A stretch of DNA of 64,000 bases. Source: Eutypella sp. D-1. Taxonomy: Eukaryota; Ascomycota; Sordariomycetes; Xylariales; Diatrypaceae. The stretch is from contig JAJTTP010000002.1 of NCBI GenBank assembly GCA_023313575.1, forward strand, positions 1,426,001 to 1,490,000. Direction: 5' to 3'. Shown here piece by piece: positions 21,719 through 31,893 of this stretch. The notes beneath the pieces were generated by a model. That model saw only the letters and a list, made by a program, of their open reading frames with translations. It had not been told where the DNA came from and ran no database searches. How positions within the stretch are numbered: the stretch's first letter is position 1; each line of letters starts with the position of its first letter. The position numbers were made by a program, and so were the translations under genes.

Positions 21719-23082
21719 CGCCCACTCCTCAAGATATCCAATATAAATAAGCACGTATACCTATAATTACATCCTCCATAGGTATAATTGGCTCGAAATT
21801 GTCAACGCCGTATATATCTATACAAGCTTTACGGCATTCCCCAGGGCCGCGCAATCTATGTTCCGAGATTGGCGGGAGTTTCCATAGAATTTGCACGCTC
21901 ATAGGCGGTTACCCTAGGTAAGTAGTGTTACATGTACGAATAGGCAGCAGGGGAAATAAATGGTTGGCCGGTACCTAGAGCTCTAGGTATTGTATTAGAC
22001 GCTCAATTGATATTATAAAGATGACAAGGATGATATAATGTCCGATCTATGAGAAGCATAATAAACCACTGGATGGATTTCTATCTGTCCCTGGCACTTA
22101 GTAGGTGCCTGTTTAGGCAACGAAGTTATATAAGTCTAGGTGGAAAGAGTGAAAGGGTGTAGGTCAACGGGTGTTAAAGATCTTTTCCCCCCGGTTTTCT
22201 GTATGAAGAAGTACCGTCCAAGCCGTCTTATCTTCCAGGTCCCTAATTCTTGGCCTGTCCATCTAGATGTCTTATGCGCATAGGGAGAGCGCTAAACGAT
22301 ATATAGCTAGTATACCTTGTAGCCAGAAAGCTAAATTAATACTATATATGTCCGCATATGACGCTTGTCAGCCCTACGGTACTTACTCCAGCCACTGTTT
22401 GTGACGGCGCCGGGGACTCTGACTCACCTATTCCTCCCTAGCATGTACCTACCTAGGTGGGTATGTAGGTACCCGTGGGTGCTTGCAATTTTCAAGTGTA
22501 GTCAGTGGCTCTGTTTCTCGGGTTGACAATGTGGCAGAAGATCGTGGATGATAACTTGGTGTCTATTCAGGATATTTATTGGGGATCTGGACCTCATTGT
22601 TGCTGATTCCAGACATATATATATATATATGCTTAGGTACCCGACCTAGAGAATCTTGCTCGGGAGTGATTTTTATTTCATCTATTTTCATTTTCAGCTC
22701 TGGTCGCTGATGAAACCATCTCCATGGCTACGCGGCCGCAAGCTGCGCATCGAGGTATGACAGGTTAAGCGATTATTGGCTGATGTTGTCTTCCTGTATT
22801 TAATGGTTTTTATATGGGCGCGCCCTCCTTTTCACATAGACCCTTCTGGACCCGCCCGTCCCCCATCCTCTAAGGGGTTTCCAGAGTGCGATACGATTAT
22901 GCTCGAGGGATTTTAGATAGTATAAAGGCCTGCGCCGATGACTTGTTGGCTTCGCGAGAAGGTAGAATAGATGCTATCGAAGTGTGCAGCCATCAAGAAA
23001 TATATATATATAGATACCTAAATGCTGCTGACTGTCCATCAATTCAAAGACCTGACCCACCCAACCCACTAAACAAACCAAA
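21719..23082. other. Intergenic, divergent promoters, TACCTAGG motifs
   Basis: Lies between the divergent Zn2Cys6 and acetyltransferase genes. It is AT-richer than the genes and holds repeated TAGGTA/TACCTA motifs (about 21903, 21971, 22445), a perfect 18-base palindrome (21972-21989) and two AT dinucleotide runs (about 22616-22630 and 22999-23012). The second run lies about 75 bases before the acetyltransferase ATG and could serve as its TATA element. Confidence 0.5.
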
Positions 23083-23841
23083 ATGTCCGAGACAGCCCCC
23101 TTCCCCAACCCAACACCCGTGCGTGTGCGCACAACGCGGCCCATCCTACCGTTCCCGCCCAGCGCCTCGCGCCCCTCAGTGCAGACGGACCGGCTCACAG
23201 TCCGACCCTTCGCGGCCTCGGACCTCGAAGCGCTACACGCGCTGCTGAGCGAGCCCGCGGGCGCAGCGCAGAGTTCCACGGGCCGGCCCGCGGGTTCTTC
23301 GGACCCCGCCACGACCGAGACCCGCGCCCGCCTCGCCGACTACGTTCGCGGCGCCGCGAGCTACCAGTGCGCCGTGGTGCTGCGGGACACGGGGGAGCTG
23401 GTGGGCGCCGGTGGCGTCCGCAGTAGCAGCGGCAACCTCAAACTCAAGCTCTTCTTCGGCTGGCCAGAGATGGGCTACGGCGTCGCGGGACAGCACTGGG
23501 GCCAGGGACTCGCGACGGAGTTCCTGGCCGCGTGGCTGGAGCTGTATTTCGGCCCGCACGTGCCGCGCACGGAGGTCGAGGTCGAGGTCGATGCGCGCTC
23601 GCTGTCGGCTACTGTGGGAGATGGAGATGGCGATGTCGGCGAGGTAAGGACTGTCCCCGAGCGCGTCACGGCTATGGTCGAGGCGGGTAATGTAGCTAGT
23701 AGGAGAGTCCTGGAGAAGAATGGCGCCCGCCCGTTCGTCGAGTGGTCCCTGCGCGACCCGCGCGAGGGCTTCGCCGGCCGCGAGGTCGAGGTCGTCGGGT
23801 ACGTGCTCGAGAGGCCTGCTACGCCCGACGGCGCGCGGTGA
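23083..23841 (+). CDS. GNAT-family N-acetyltransferase (RimJ-like)
   Basis: Acyl-CoA-dependent N-acetyltransferase of 252 residues, single exon; substrate unknown. The N terminus has the typical QTDRLTVRPFAASDLEAL strand-helix start of the RimJ/RimL-like branch. The middle has the strand YQCAVVLRDTGELVGAGGV. Motif A for acetyl-CoA binding is GYGVAGQHWGQGLATEFLAAW (QHWGQGLA standing in for Q/RxxGxG/A). Motif B follows as VTAMVEAGNVASRRVLEKNGARPF. A Glu/Asp/Val-rich insert (VEVEVDARSLSATVGDGDGDVGE) separates the two motifs and is probably a surface loop. The start context (CCAAAATGTCC) is good. The gene is GC-rich with no intron. Confidence 0.88.
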   Translation: MSETAPFPNPTPVRVRTTRPILPFPPSASRPSVQTDRLTVRPFAASDLEALHALLSEPAGAAQSSTGRPAGSSDPATTETRARLADYVRGAASYQCAVVLRDTGELVGAGGVRSSSGNLKLKLFFGWPEMGYGVAGQHWGQGLATEFLAAWLELYFGPHVPRTEVEVEVDARSLSATVGDGDGDVGEVRTVPERVTAMVEAGNVASRRVLEKNGARPFVEWSLRDPREGFAGREVEVVGYVLERPATPDGAR

Positions 23842-25039
23842 ACGTTTGGTGTCTTGGTTTTGGGTTTGGTTAGCAAGTAGGTAGTCTATAGCTTGGGGTG
23901 GGAGGGTCTGAATACGTCCACGACGATCTGCCCCGCAAGCGCCGTATCAATGGCCTGTGATACTGCTCCGAACAATTACGAGCAGTGAACAACGCCACGG
24001 GTCTAGAGGCGTTGGGGCCATTTCCCGAGTAACTATAGTCACCGACCTGCCTGGAGCGGGAAAAGGGGCAGCGGAGCTCCATTACAGTAAACGAGGGGGA
24101 AAGCGAGTAGGCAGTAGTCGATCAATAATTTAAAAATTCTCACATAGGCACTAATTACCGCATCTCTTTTATATCCTACTTTAATAAATACCACATCCAC
24201 AAACATTATTATAAGAGGTCTTCGAAATCGTGGCAATGATCTCTTATATCTAATTCTACGAGACCCTATACTGCTCCCCTTTACATTCGAGGAGGGGGAG
24301 GGGGACGGGTACACCTACGAAGACATCTAAAGCCAAGATTCACATGTAAAACAACCAGAGTAGATTCAAAAGGCGACATAAGATGAGAAGAGAGAGGATG
24401 TCATTCCAACTTGTAGCAACGCTCTGCATGGCGATCTAAACACAGACAGCTGGCCATGTAAGTTAAGCATGTCGCGGAGATGCCGAATTACCCAAAGATC
24501 AAAAAGCAATGGCGACAAAATGAAACTAAAAAAAATAAAATAAAACGAAGATGGTATCCTGGTATATACGCGAATGACCGACCGCCGCCCGCTCCTCCGT
24601 CCATCCGTCCCTTCCATCCATCCATCCTCCCGCCTTTCCTACATTCCTTAGTTCCATCCCAGCCGCCATTTTCTTCTGTGCGCAACGGCTCCACACCACT
24701 ACCCTGTTGCCCTGCGTTCTCGGATATCTAAAACTCGAAATCATATGGAAGAAAAAAAGAAGTAAAAAAAAAAGAAAAAGGAAGACCAAGGGAAAGTTTG
24801 GTCTAAGCCCAAGATCAGCCCCAACGTCTATGTTGCCGCTGATTGCCTTCGCTCGTCATCCCGAGTTTCCCCTATGCCTGCGTAGACGCGTCCATAAACA
24901 TATCCGAAACTTGGCAAGCTGCGTTGCATTACTGATGATGTCAAACAAGGACCGAGCGAAAGGAAAATAAAAGAACCCCTAACGACAAAACATTGCAAGC
25001 AGAGATTGGGACACTCTGCCTATATGATAGAGCAGAGAC
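23842..25039. other. Intergenic, 3' flanks of convergent genes
   Basis: About 1.2 kb between the convergent acetyltransferase and DUF7514 genes. It includes a TCCATCCATCC-type run near 24598-24632 and an A-rich tract near 24750-24790. No gene or RNA recognised. Confidence 0.55.
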
Positions 25040-27568
25040 TTAATCCCACGACTCCTCGACGACAGCAGCGGCGGGGTATCTGCGGCCGCTGACTCCAGTG
25101 GCAGTGGCGATGACAGGACTAGGCCCACGCTCCTTCCAGCGTCGGCGATCCCTATCCCTATCCCTCTCCCTCTCTCTGTCTCTTTCCCTCGCGAGCATCT
25201 CTCTCTCCTCGGAGGTGGCCAGCCTCCTTCCACCACTACTGCCGCCGCCTCTCTCCCTCTCATATGGCGGCACGTCTACCCTGCCACGGCCGCGGCCTCG
25301 CTCCCTTTCCCACGCCGCGGCCTCGCGTTCCCTCTGCAGCATCCTCTCAGCGTCAGCGTGGCTGCTTGGGCGCCTGTCCGCGGTCGGGCGTAGGTAAGTT
25401 TTGTCCCTGTCCCATTCGCGTTCGCGGTCAAAATCGCGATCTCGGTCTCTGTCGTAATCTCTCCTGCTTCTCCTGTCTCGCTCTTCGCGCAAACGCTCTT
25501 TGTTTCTCTCCAACCTGTCCCTTTCGAGGTCTAGAGTGTTTCGGGCCCGCTCACGCGTCCGATCCTGCCGCGGGCGGCGCTTCGGCGACACCCCCGAGTC
25601 GGACTCATCACTAGGGTACGAACCATCTGACCATTGCGGAGTGCGCCGGATGGGGGGCGGAGGCGTCACTCTGCCGCTACCGCTACGATAGCGTGCCGCC
25701 CTGATAGGAGGCGTTCTGTGACCTGGTCCAGGGCCGCTGTGTTCGCGTGAGCTACTACGGTGCCGGTCGTGCGGATGGGATCCTGAAAGAAGGGATACGA
25801 GCTTGTCCTTAAGCTCTGCGGGACGGCTACGCCTGCGCGGATCATCCGGGGAGGAGTCTGAGCGGCGATGAGGCCGGACCACGGTAACCGGGATAGCTGT
25901 CGGTCCGGGGGATGGGGGTGGAGCAGCACGTCTAATGGATGGAGGGGGCTGTATGGGTGGTTGATGGGTGTATAACCGGCCGCCCGAGGACGGAGTGCGC
26001 GAGTGCGAGGGTATGCTGGATATGGACTCAGTCGACGATGAAGATGGCGAGTAGTGACGCGGCTGACTGTGTCGGCGCGGAGTCAGATTTGGACGAGCGT
26101 TGAGGTAATCGGGGGACTTTCTGCTATGCTCGGGAGAATCTTTGAGATCGGAGAAGCTCCGGCGGCGCGGCGGCTCATCCCCAGGGCTGCTGCGCATACG
26201 ACGGTGGGCGGGTGAATAAGATGAGCCGTTGTGCGACCTGGGATGACGTGTGGCATGGACATGAGTGAAGAGGCTAGGCGCGGGGCGCTCCCGTGTGAAG
26301 TAATCCATTTCAGGTCTCCGGCGGTGGGTAGGTGGGGGAGACTGAGCAACCTTTGGACTCTGGAAATGGGTGAAACCGGCGTCAACTCGGGGATCTCGAA
26401 TGGGAGGCGACTGTGGCTGCTGCTGCTGTAGTCGCTCCTTCTGAGCAACGGCCTCATGTCGTAGCCTATGTGCGCACTTCTTATGCCATTCGTCTATTTT
26501 AGGATCGCATTCGGCTGGAAAGGCTTCCCTTGGCAGGTCGGCGGGGAAGGGCTCCCCTGTGTCTGGGTGCTCGAGTGCCCAGTTCCGGACAGCAAACTGT
26601 ATAAAGGGCGCATGTTCCTGGGGTTCTAGTAAAATCTGGATAGACTCCCAGCGCACAAAACCCTGTATGGTAAGAGCGGGAATAGAAGGCTCATCATAAT
26701 AAAGCCCCGGGGGCTGCTGCAAGATGTGCTGGACTCCGAGGGCGCGCCAGATGTAGGATATCGACTCATTGGGGGCCTTGAGAAAGAGGGCATCATAGTC
26801 ACCACCGACGATACGGTAGAATTCGGCCAGTTTCTTTGGGTCTAAGCCGATTGTGTTCTTGTCACCTATGTTGGACAACTGCGGGAAGTAGGGTTAGTAA
26901 AGTCGATGTGCAGTTATGGCCATGAGGGCCCACGAGAGAGGCCCGCGAGAGAGGAAACTTAGTAGGAGACATACAATGTGTTCAGCGATAGCCCGAAGCA
27001 ATGCTTCAAGAAGGTCTGTGGGAGTCTTGTCAAGATTGTAGAGATAGCCATAGTAGGATTTGCCGTCGACCGGAGGAGGCGAAAATCTAGGAGGTGACCG
27101 GTAGTTGTCCTTCTTATCTTTCCTCTCGCTTCTCTCGCCCCGTCCGTTACTCTGCTTGCTGCTGTCATAATTCCTGCTCTGCTTCTGCTGGGGCTGGGAG
27201 AACTGGGGAACTTCGGGCTGGCGTGGTGGAGATGGAGAGGGAGGTGGAGGTGGTTGAGATGAGGCCGGAGGCTGAGAAGGGAAAGAGGGCTGTGATGGCT
27301 GTGATGGCTGTGAGGATTCTGGTGCTTGTGCTGCTTGTGGCGCTTGTTGTGCTTGTTGTGCTTGCGGTGGTTGTGTCGCTTGCGGAACTTGCGGAACTTG
27401 CGGTGGTTGTGGTGCCTGTGGTGGTTGTTGCGATGGCTGTGACGATGGCTGTGACGATGGTTGCGACGATGGTTGCGACGACTGTGACTGCTGCGACAGC
27501 TGCCACAGTGATGGTTGTGGCGGCCCAGAGGGAAGCTCAGGGCCGTCACCAGCCGGTATCGACGCCAT
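25040..27568 (-). CDS. DUF7514-domain protein with Arg/Asp/Glu-rich tail, two exons
   Basis: Conserved ascomycete protein of unknown function, about 810 residues. Exon 1 is 26975-27568 and exon 2 is 25040-26878, joined across a 96-base intron (donor GTATGT, branch CTAAC, acceptor CAG). A second in-frame ATG at 27592 would add eight residues. The order is: a Gln/Ser/Pro-rich N terminus with SQPS and QAPQ-type repeats (about 25-125); the DUF7514 domain (about 170-330), which spans the intron and includes SYYGYLYNLDKTPTDLLEALL, KKLAEFYRIVGGDYDALF, FVRWESIQILLEPQEHAPF and NWALEHPDTGEPFPADLP; a Ser/Pro/Arg-rich middle; and a C-terminal 200 residues dense in Arg-Asp and Arg-Glu pairs. That tail resembles RNA-processing factors, but no RNA-binding fold is visible. 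The domain call rests on memory of the family. Confidence 0.82.
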
Positions 27569-28368
27569 TTGACGATAAAGTATTAGGCTCATATGCGTTT
27601 GTATTGGTACGTCACCGCTGTCATGTCCAACCCAAAATACCTAATAATAAAAATGAAAAAGAAAGTACTTAATGCTTTGCTGCAAGTTGAACTTTGGCTG
27701 GATATGCGAGAAAGACAGCTGCAAGAAACAGAACAGTACAGTGGCGATGAAAAGGGGAGTGTGAGTTTCATGGGGGTATCATTCATGAGGTATTATTTCA
27801 TGGGGTACAATCCAAGGATGATGAGCATGATAATAATAAGCCTGGCAACCTATGTAGGTGAACAAAATATGTCATCATTCAGCTGAGAAAAAAGAAGAAA
27901 ACGACTCATCATGCATAACCCAATCATGCATTAAACAACATAAGAATCATAGACAGGAGAAGCGAATCAGATCTCGAATAGAAACTGACATCGCACGACA
28001 GTAGAACTTTAGGTAACCTCGGGAATGAGAACGAGATGTACGGGGTAGGGTAGGGGGGGTAGGGGGTTAGGGGGATAGTAATGGAAGGATGGAAGGATAA
28101 AAAGAAGAAGGATTGATGTTTTCCTTAAAGGAGCTCGTTCGCAAGTCACAACTCCTAAATAAAATATGTCCAGGACAGTTCTCTCTCTTGTCTCTTGTCT
28201 CTTTCACTGGGCGCCCAAAAGATGCGGCACGATGCGGCACGATAATAACCTGGAAGGATCTCACAAATCGGTGGTGGAAGCAGGAATAATTGGAACAAAT
28301 CGTAAGGATGGAGGAGGGTGGGATGGGGATCACCGCCGTCTTATCCGTAATATATACCTAAGTATGTC

Positions 28369-28409
28369 TTTCTTATTGGGTTTTTCTTATTGGGTTTTTC
28401 TTATTGGGT
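28369..28409. repeat. 14-base tandem repeat, about three copies
   Basis: The unit TTCTTATTGGGTTT recurs three times in direct tandem with a truncated last copy. The copies are identical, which points to recent slippage or duplication. Confidence 0.85.
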
Positions 28410-28730
28410 AACTATGGCTGACATCCACGACATCCACAACCTTGGAACATCCCAACATCCATGAATTTAATGGATTAATGGATTTGATGTTGGTTCTACT
28501 GTACTACAGTAGTGGTAGTGTGGGCAAGGCAGGTTCGAGGTTTGTAGGATGCAACATGATACGATTCGGTGTAACTTGGGCCTCGGGGAAACTGTCCGCT
28601 CTTTTCTATCCTGGTTCTCGGTCTTTAAAAAAAAATACTTATAAAAGATTCCAGGTAACTTATTATATTGAGTAGGTCCCGATGAGTATATGAAGTTGGT
28701 TAAGGAAAATCTCATGCAGTTGGGATGGTG

Positions 28731-28771
28731 CCCAGCTTGCCCAGCTTGCCCAGCTTGTCCAGCTTGTCCAG
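28731..28771. repeat. 9-base tandem repeat, four copies plus a partial
   Basis: The unit CCCAGCTTG occurs three times exactly. A fourth copy and a partial fifth begin with T instead of C. Confidence 0.85.
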
Positions 28772-29562
28772 GTGGTGATGATGGTGGTGGGATGAGATGA
28801 AGTGGGGGGGGGGGCGCTTATTAGGGTGGGAAGAATCTGGAGACAGGACGATCGATCCGGTTATCATCCATCCCACCTGCCCATCTGCCCACTAATCACC
28901 GCGTTTCCCACTAAAAGCTGCCAAGACAACAGGATAGATGGGAAGATACAGTAGTGATAGTAGTGGTGTCATAAGCACTTACCTGTATGTACAATGCTGT
29001 GCAACAAGTTGTCAAGAGGGATTGGGATTGCGGCCCAAACTGCCCGGCCCAATTCCCATTCCCATGTACCATGTGCCAAGTTAAAAAAAGAGGCCTATAT
29101 AAAAGTGGCTTAGACGGTAATGTGCCTCACCGGCTACCACGCCACAGTGCACTGCAACTGTGACAGTATGACTCTACTCTCTACTACTACTACTAGTGAC
29201 TTATTATTAATCCTGTTCTCCCTCAACTTATCACCCATCACCGTCGTATTGTATCCCCAATGCATACAAGCGGACAGGCACGAAGGTAGGCAGGCAAGCA
29301 GGCAGGGTAGGCAGCCATCCATCTAGCCAGCCTTACCGAAAACTGATCCCTGTCGTCGTGCGAGTTGCTCAGTAACCCGCGTCGAATAAACTGAGTCATG
29401 ATAATCCATCAATGTTACCTTCGCCTAGCTAATGCGGTGTGAAGCAAGGCTCTTCTCTCAACGGTGATATGCCGAGGAAATAGAAGTAGAGAGAGAGCCT
29501 TGCAACATTGGAGGCCTATCGGTCTAGAGGCCTGTCCTTCCCATCCTTCCCATCAGATCAGA

Positions 29563-30174
29563 TCATCCTCCACGTACGGCCAGTAAGTTCCACAGCGCGG
29601 CGACCGTTCCGACCAGCGCCACGCCTGTCCTCGCGGCGTGCAGCTTGTTCCACCGCCAGAGCAGCGTCTTCGCGGCATCCGCGCTCAGCCCGGTCTCCTT
29701 CTTGGGGTCGATCGCCGCCATTAGCTTGGCGTTGACCCCCACGATGAACAGGATCGTGAAGGGTACGATGGCCAGCTGTAGCGCTCCGCCCGCCGCGAAT
29801 CCGCGCCACTCCAGGCCGCGACTCCAGTGCTGTTGCGCCACCACGAAGTAGTTGAGCGCCGTGCATCCCGCCAACGCCGGAAACACAACCGAGCCCCTGT
29901 CATATACGACCTTCCATTGCCGTACCAGCACCTCCGTGCTCGGCCCATGCCGTATTATGGCGGGCATGCTGAATATCGATATGCCAAACCCGGCTCCTGC
30001 TTTGCGTATGAGCATCCCCTTCCTCCATTTAACCTGACCTCCTTTTCACACCAACAAGTCGCAAGATGGATAAGTAAGTGTGCAATGAGTGTGCAATGAC
30101 GTACCATTAGATAAAGCTGATGCTACGACGCCCGACGCCGCGGCGATTGATAGAGGGGTTGACACGAGCGACAT
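29563..30174 (-). CDS. DUF1772 (anthrone-oxygenase-like) membrane protein, two exons
   Basis: Small polytopic membrane protein of 182 residues in the DUF1772 family. Some members act as anthrone oxygenases in polyketide pathways; most are uncharacterised. Exon 1 is 30105-30174 (MSLVSTPLSIAAASGVVASA) and exon 2 is 29563-30041. The 63-base intron has donor GTACGT; an acceptor three bases further on is equally frame-compatible. Four hydrophobic segments are visible: the N terminus, FGISIFSMPAII, FPALAGCTALNYFVVA and LQLAIVPFTILFIVGVNA, with a last helix TGVALVGTVAALWNLLAV. The family's mid-region motif PFTILFIVGVNAKLMA and the RWNKLHAARTGVALVG end are clear. A TTTATAAA element about 110 bases upstream may be its TATA box. 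There are no polyketide synthase genes nearby, so a secondary-metabolite role is not supported by context. Confidence 0.85.
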
Positions 30175-30669
30175 GGTAGGTAAAAAGTGCTGCTTTGCTT
30201 CGATGTTAAGAATGCTAAGACTTGTTGTTGGAGTATAACTAGGTCCGGTCGGGCTGATGCGCTCACTGCCATATTTATCTACATTTATAAACTTTTGGGG
30301 GAGGTGGCGTCCATCGACGGCTCCTCTCGGCCTCGGATATAAAAGGGTCCCCACAGCGGACATCTTCAGAGTTCCGAGTTGCGCGCCGAACTCAGAAACG
30401 GGCCCGCTGGTAAGTAGCTTGGCTTGCCTGACTCAGAGCGCCGATCAGGACAAGATGGATGCGATGACACAGTCAGTCGCATTGTGTTAAATCCATCCCA
30501 ACTGATTCATCACAAAATCTCAGGGCTGCCTCTACGCTTCTACGTAGACTAAGCATGTTTCCGGCGTAGAAGGAGTAGTTTGCATGTGTGCATAGCTTCG
30601 CTTGGATTTACATAGTCACTGACTGAAGTGATGCCTCCCGCTCTTCCAAAGTCCCGATGCGCTTTCCTG
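30175..30669. other. Short intergenic region
   Basis: This 495-base interval is upstream of the DUF1772 gene and downstream of the SLATT gene, both on the minus strand. Apart from a possible TATA element near 30280-30290 for the former, nothing is recognised. Confidence 0.6.
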
Positions 30670-31893
30670 TCAGCCCAATTTCGACTTCATAACCAGATTG
30701 TCTGCAGCCCTCCTGAGCTCCCTAGCCGCGGCCGCCCTGGCGTCCTCCGCCGCCCGGTCTGATACGGCCGTGGCTTCTCCGGCGATTTCCTCCTTGGTCT
30801 TAGCGGCATCCTCCCCCGCACGGTCCCACTCCCGACGCCCCGCGGCCTCGTGCTGCCGAGCGTCGCGCTCGATCCGGGACGCGTGGTCCTCGACGTCCCG
30901 GACGACAGCCTTCTCGAGGTCGCGCACCTCCCGCTCGATACCCCGTTCGTGCTCGTGGATGTGGTCGGCCGTGCGCTGCGCGCGCCCGTGGATGTTCGCC
31001 GCCAGCTTCTCTACCGTGCCGTCGAGGCCCTTGATCTTGTTCGCCATGCCCTCGAGCTTGGCGACGTCGATGCCGCCAATCCTCTCGTCCGCGCCACCAC
31101 CGCGGGCCAGCTGCTTCTGGTTCGCGATCGACGTGTAGCTGTCCGGCGTATTGATCTCGATGTCCTGCTTGGTGTTGGTGTACATGGTCTCGATGGCGGC
31201 GACGACCTCGTGGACGTCGAGGGCGCAGCCCTCGCGCGCGAAGTCGCGCTCCCGCTGCTCGATGTACTCGCGGATCTTCTTCCACTCGTTGCCGTAGTAC
31301 TTGAGGCGGCCCGGCAACCCGGACCCCTTGAGGAAAGTCAGGAACCCCGCGATCACCGTGTTGATGGCCCCGAAAGTCGTCACGGCCCCCCTGGCCGCCC
31401 CGCCCGCCGACATCGCCGTCAGCCCTGCCGCCACCACGATCTGCAGGAAGTAACACGCGTTCACCACCGCTGAGAACACCTTGAAGCTGTCCTTGGCGTT
31501 CTGCTCCGAGTGCACCACGCGCGCGTAGATCCCGATGTTCGATGCCGGCCGCGATGACGCCGTCGTTGTCCTCGTCATCGTCGGAGCCCCTTCGTCTGTC
31601 CCAGTCGGGGCGTGGCCCGCCCCTGTCCGCGTCTCCGTCAAGCCCAGCTGCTCCAAGGTCACGATGCCCACCATCACGCGGAACAGGGTGAGCGGGTCGT
31701 CGGCGGGGATCAGGTACCCATGCCCGCTGCGGTGGAGGTGTGTGGTCGACGACGGCGCCGCCGATTCCCGGCTCGTGTTCGTGTTTTGCACGTGCACCGC
31801 GCTCTCCTCGTCCCCGGCGATAACAGTGACCCGGCCCTGCCGCGGCTTCCGATGGAGGACCAGGCGGATGATCGATCCCAGCATTGAGGCCAT
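30670..31893 (-). CDS. Fungal SLATT-domain two-TM protein with helical tail
   Basis: Single-exon protein of 407 residues. Its core matches the fungal branch of SLATT (SMODS- and SLOG-associating two-TM effector) domains, which in bacteria are predicted pore-forming effectors of nucleotide-signalling defence systems; the fungal role is unknown. Residues 1-115 are variable and polar. The SLATT core spans about 120-255: GIYARVVHSEQNAKDSFKVF, TM1 (about 141-162, VVNACYFLQIVVAAGLTAM), TM2 (about 168-190, GAVTTFGAINTVIAGFLTFL), then LPGRLKYYGNEWKKIREYIE, FAREGCALDVHEVV and NTPDSYTS. Residues 280-400 form a long charged amphipathic helix (repeated ER/RD/AED pairs) that may coil or bind membrane. No nucleotide-sensor or CBASS-like enzyme gene lies within the window. 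Assignment is from memory of the family motif. Confidence 0.82.
   Translation of the reverse strand: MASMLGSIIRLVLHRKPRQGRVTVIAGDEESAVHVQNTNTSRESAAPSSTTHLHRSGHGYLIPADDPLTLFRVMVGIVTLEQLGLTETRTGAGHAPTGTDEGAPTMTRTTTASSRPASNIGIYARVVHSEQNAKDSFKVFSAVVNACYFLQIVVAAGLTAMSAGGAARGAVTTFGAINTVIAGFLTFLKGSGLPGRLKYYGNEWKKIREYIEQRERDFAREGCALDVHEVVAAIETMYTNTKQDIEINTPDSYTSIANQKQLARGGGADERIGGIDVAKLEGMANKIKGLDGTVEKLAANIHGRAQRTADHIHEHERGIEREVRDLEKAVVRDVEDHASRIERDARQHEAAGRREWDRAGEDAAKTKEEIAGEATAVSDRAAEDARAAAARELRRAADNLVMKSKLG

Larger units (their letters stand above)
27569..29562. other. Intergenic with short tandem repeats and a G-rich tract
   Basis: About 2 kb with no convincing gene. It contains a G-run cluster (28042-28074), a 14-base tandem repeat (28369-28409), a 9-base tandem repeat (28731-28771) and an 11-G run (28804-28814). 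A GGCAGGCAAGCAGGCA-type run lies near 29288-29310. Confidence 0.55.

Noticed and set aside
27094..27672. A 192-codon plus-strand frame, Val/Ala-rich
   Set aside because: Antisense to the Gln/Pro/Ser repeats of the DUF7514 gene; low complexity caused by the repeat.
28042..28074. Telomere end
   Set aside because: The G-runs are irregular, not TTAGGG arrays, and housekeeping genes lie on both sides; this is not a chromosome end.
30850..31473. A 207-codon plus-strand frame within the SLATT gene
   Set aside because: Antisense shadow of a GC-rich coding exon; no domain and no start context.
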